Positions 6,640 through 7,648 of a stretch of 7,648 bases of DNA are shown one piece after another. Positions within the stretch are counted from its first letter, which is position 1, and each line of letters opens with the position of its first letter. Made by a program: the position numbers and the translations under genes. A model generated the notes under the pieces. That model was not told where the DNA came from. It ran no database searches and saw only the letters and a program-made list of their open reading frames with translations. This stretch comes from Bacteroidales bacterium (GTDB lineage: Bacteria; Bacteroidota; Bacteroidia; Bacteroidales; UBA932), in NCBI GenBank assembly GCA_004552115.1, contig SFPH01000148.1, positions 1 to 7,648 of the forward strand, written 5' to 3'.

Positions 6640-6676
6640 GCGGTACCTTGAGGAGACTCAAGATGCTGCTTTTTTT
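6640..6676 (+). terminator. Intrinsic terminator of the Cys-repeat lipoprotein gene
   Basis: The core stem is CTTGAG (6647-6652) and CTCAAG (6657-6662), closed by a GAGA (GNRA-type) tetraloop. It extends outward, past one C.A mismatch, through 6640-6645 paired with 6664-6669 (two G.T wobbles). A run of seven T follows immediately (6670-6676). This is a classic Rho-independent structure, starting 28 nt after the stop codon at 6612. Confidence 0.9.
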
Positions 6677-6699
6677 GTTTAGGAACCCTCAGGCAACTC

Positions 6700-6731
6700 A
6701 TTGCTTTAGGATTCCCTTTTTTGTATCTTTG
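6700..6731 (+). promoter_or_regulatory. Bacteroidota promoter upstream of radA
   Basis: TATCTTTG (6724-6731) matches TAnnTTTG exactly. ATTG at 6700-6703, 20 nt upstream, matches the TTTG element in three of four bases. Initiation at about 6737-6740 would leave a leader of only about 7-10 nt before ATG 6747, so the radA message may be almost leaderless. It lies just after the upstream terminator, so radA is probably transcribed independently. Confidence 0.7.
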
Positions 6732-6746
6732 GAAAAACATTGAACT

Positions 6747-7648
6747 ATGGCATCAGCGAAGGAGAAGAAAGTATGGTTCTGCACGAGTTGCGGCAATGAG
6801 AGCCCGAAGTGGATGGGACGCTGTCCCGCCTGCGGGGAGTGGAATACGATGGTGGAGCAGACTGTGGCAACGGGCAGGCAGCCATCCTCAAGGACTGTCC
6901 AGGGAGACCTGGGAAGACGGCCGGTCCATCTCAAGGATATAGATTCTTCTTCGGAAGCCAGGATCTCGGTAGGTCTCGGGGAAGTTGACAGGCTTCTCGG
7001 CGGCGGCATTGTCAGAGGCTCCCTCGTCCTCATAGGAGGCGAGCCGGGTATCGGAAAATCCACCCTTTCGCTCCAGATTCCCCTTCATTCCCCGGGTCTC
7101 AAGACCCTTTATGTCTCAGGAGAGGAAAGCGCCAGACAGGTCAAGATGCGGGCTGACAGGCTTGGCGGCGACGATTCCAACTGCTTCATTTTCAGCGAGA
7201 CGGACATAAGCAACATCATTGCCCAGGCCGATGCCCTCAAGCCTGACCTCATGGTGGTGGATTCGGTCCAGACGATGTTTTCGGCCAATGTCGAATCATC
7301 CGCCGGCTCGGTTACCCAGATCAGGGAGGTCACGGCGATGCTTCTCCATTTCGCCAAGTGCACCGGCATCCCGGTCATCCTCATCGGGCACATCACCAAG
7401 GACGGCTACATTGCCGGACCGAAGATTCTGGAGCACATCGTGGACGTGGTCCTTCAGTTCGAGGGGGACAACAAGGGCTCCTACCGCCTTCTCCGCAGCA
7501 TAAAGAACCGTTTCGGCTCCACTTCCGAGCTGGCCGTGTTCGAGATGACCGGGACCGGGCTGCGGGAGGTGACCAACCCTTCCGAAATGCTGATCCCGAT
7601 GCACGAGGAGGGGCTCAGCGGCACTGCCATCTGCGCAATGCTGGACGG
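6747..7648 (+). CDS. radA: DNA repair protein RadA (Sms), 3'-truncated by the window edge
   Basis: RadA is a RecA-like hexameric ATPase/helicase that promotes branch migration in recombinational repair. The frame is open to the window end; 300 of an expected 450 or so residues are visible. In order: a C4 zinc finger (C12-x2-C15, C26-x2-C29, in FCTSCGNESPKWMGRCPACGEW), the Walker A motif GEPGIGKST (98-106, K104), LYVSGEES, the Walker B-type VVDSVQT with D172, LIGHITKDGYIAGPK, and the RadA-specific KNRFG motif (253-257). The C-terminal Lon-like domain starts near the window edge and is mostly missing. No defect is seen in the visible part. The start ATG 6747 puts the zinc finger at its usual place. 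Confidence 0.97.
   Translation, partial: MASAKEKKVWFCTSCGNESPKWMGRCPACGEWNTMVEQTVATGRQPSSRTVQGDLGRRPVHLKDIDSSSEARISVGLGEVDRLLGGGIVRGSLVLIGGEPGIGKSTLSLQIPLHSPGLKTLYVSGEESARQVKMRADRLGGDDSNCFIFSETDISNIIAQADALKPDLMVVDSVQTMFSANVESSAGSVTQIREVTAMLLHFAKCTGIPVILIGHITKDGYIAGPKILEHIVDVVLQFEGDNKGSYRLLRSIKNRFGSTSELAVFEMTGTGLREVTNPSEMLIPMHEEGLSGTAICAMLD

Noticed and set aside
6378..6740. Antisense ORF with repeated SAQAAQL heptads
   Set aside because: It only mirrors the 21-bp repeats of the + strand gene and runs through its terminator and promoter.

Overview
The window looks like ordinary Bacteroidota (Bacteroidales-type) chromosome of moderately high GC. Two things point there: the promoters fit the Bacteroidota consensus (TTTG, about 19-21 nt, TAnnTTTG), and the order mutL - rhomboid protease - endonuclease/exonuclease/phosphatase protein resembles that phylum. 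A genus cannot be named; a gut-type uncultured Bacteroidales is plausible. All supported genes are on the + strand. I see no mobile element, CRISPR array, tRNA or rRNA.

Layout. Positions 1-1214 hold the 3' two-thirds of mutL, which carries a perfect in-frame 45-bp tandem duplication. A rhomboid intramembrane protease follows (1255-1947), then a membrane-anchored EEP-family phosphohydrolase (1959-3023). Next come a frameshifted Sua5/YrdC/TsaC tRNA-threonylcarbamoylation gene (3028-3613), a frameshifted rsmE 16S rRNA methyltransferase gene (3615-4287), a YfcE-type metallophosphoesterase (4290-4790) and a secreted alpha/beta-hydrolase-like protein (4798-6168). After mutL the gaps are 1-40 nt, so this is probably one transcription unit, closed by a long hairpin at 6189-6231.

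The second part has its own signals. A near-perfect Bacteroidota promoter (6327-6357) drives a 70-residue cysteine-rich lipoprotein candidate (6400-6612), built from four ADSCAAC repeats. A strong intrinsic terminator follows (6640-6676). A second promoter (6700-6731) then starts radA (6747 to the window end, 3'-truncated).

The working theme is housekeeping: mismatch repair (MutL), recombination (RadA), and tRNA and rRNA modification (TsaC, RsmE). I found no clear new multi-gene system. The observations most worth a second look are the mutL duplication together with two frameshifts within 4 kb downstream (a mutator lineage or assembly errors), and the small Cys-repeat lipoprotein with its own promoter and terminator.
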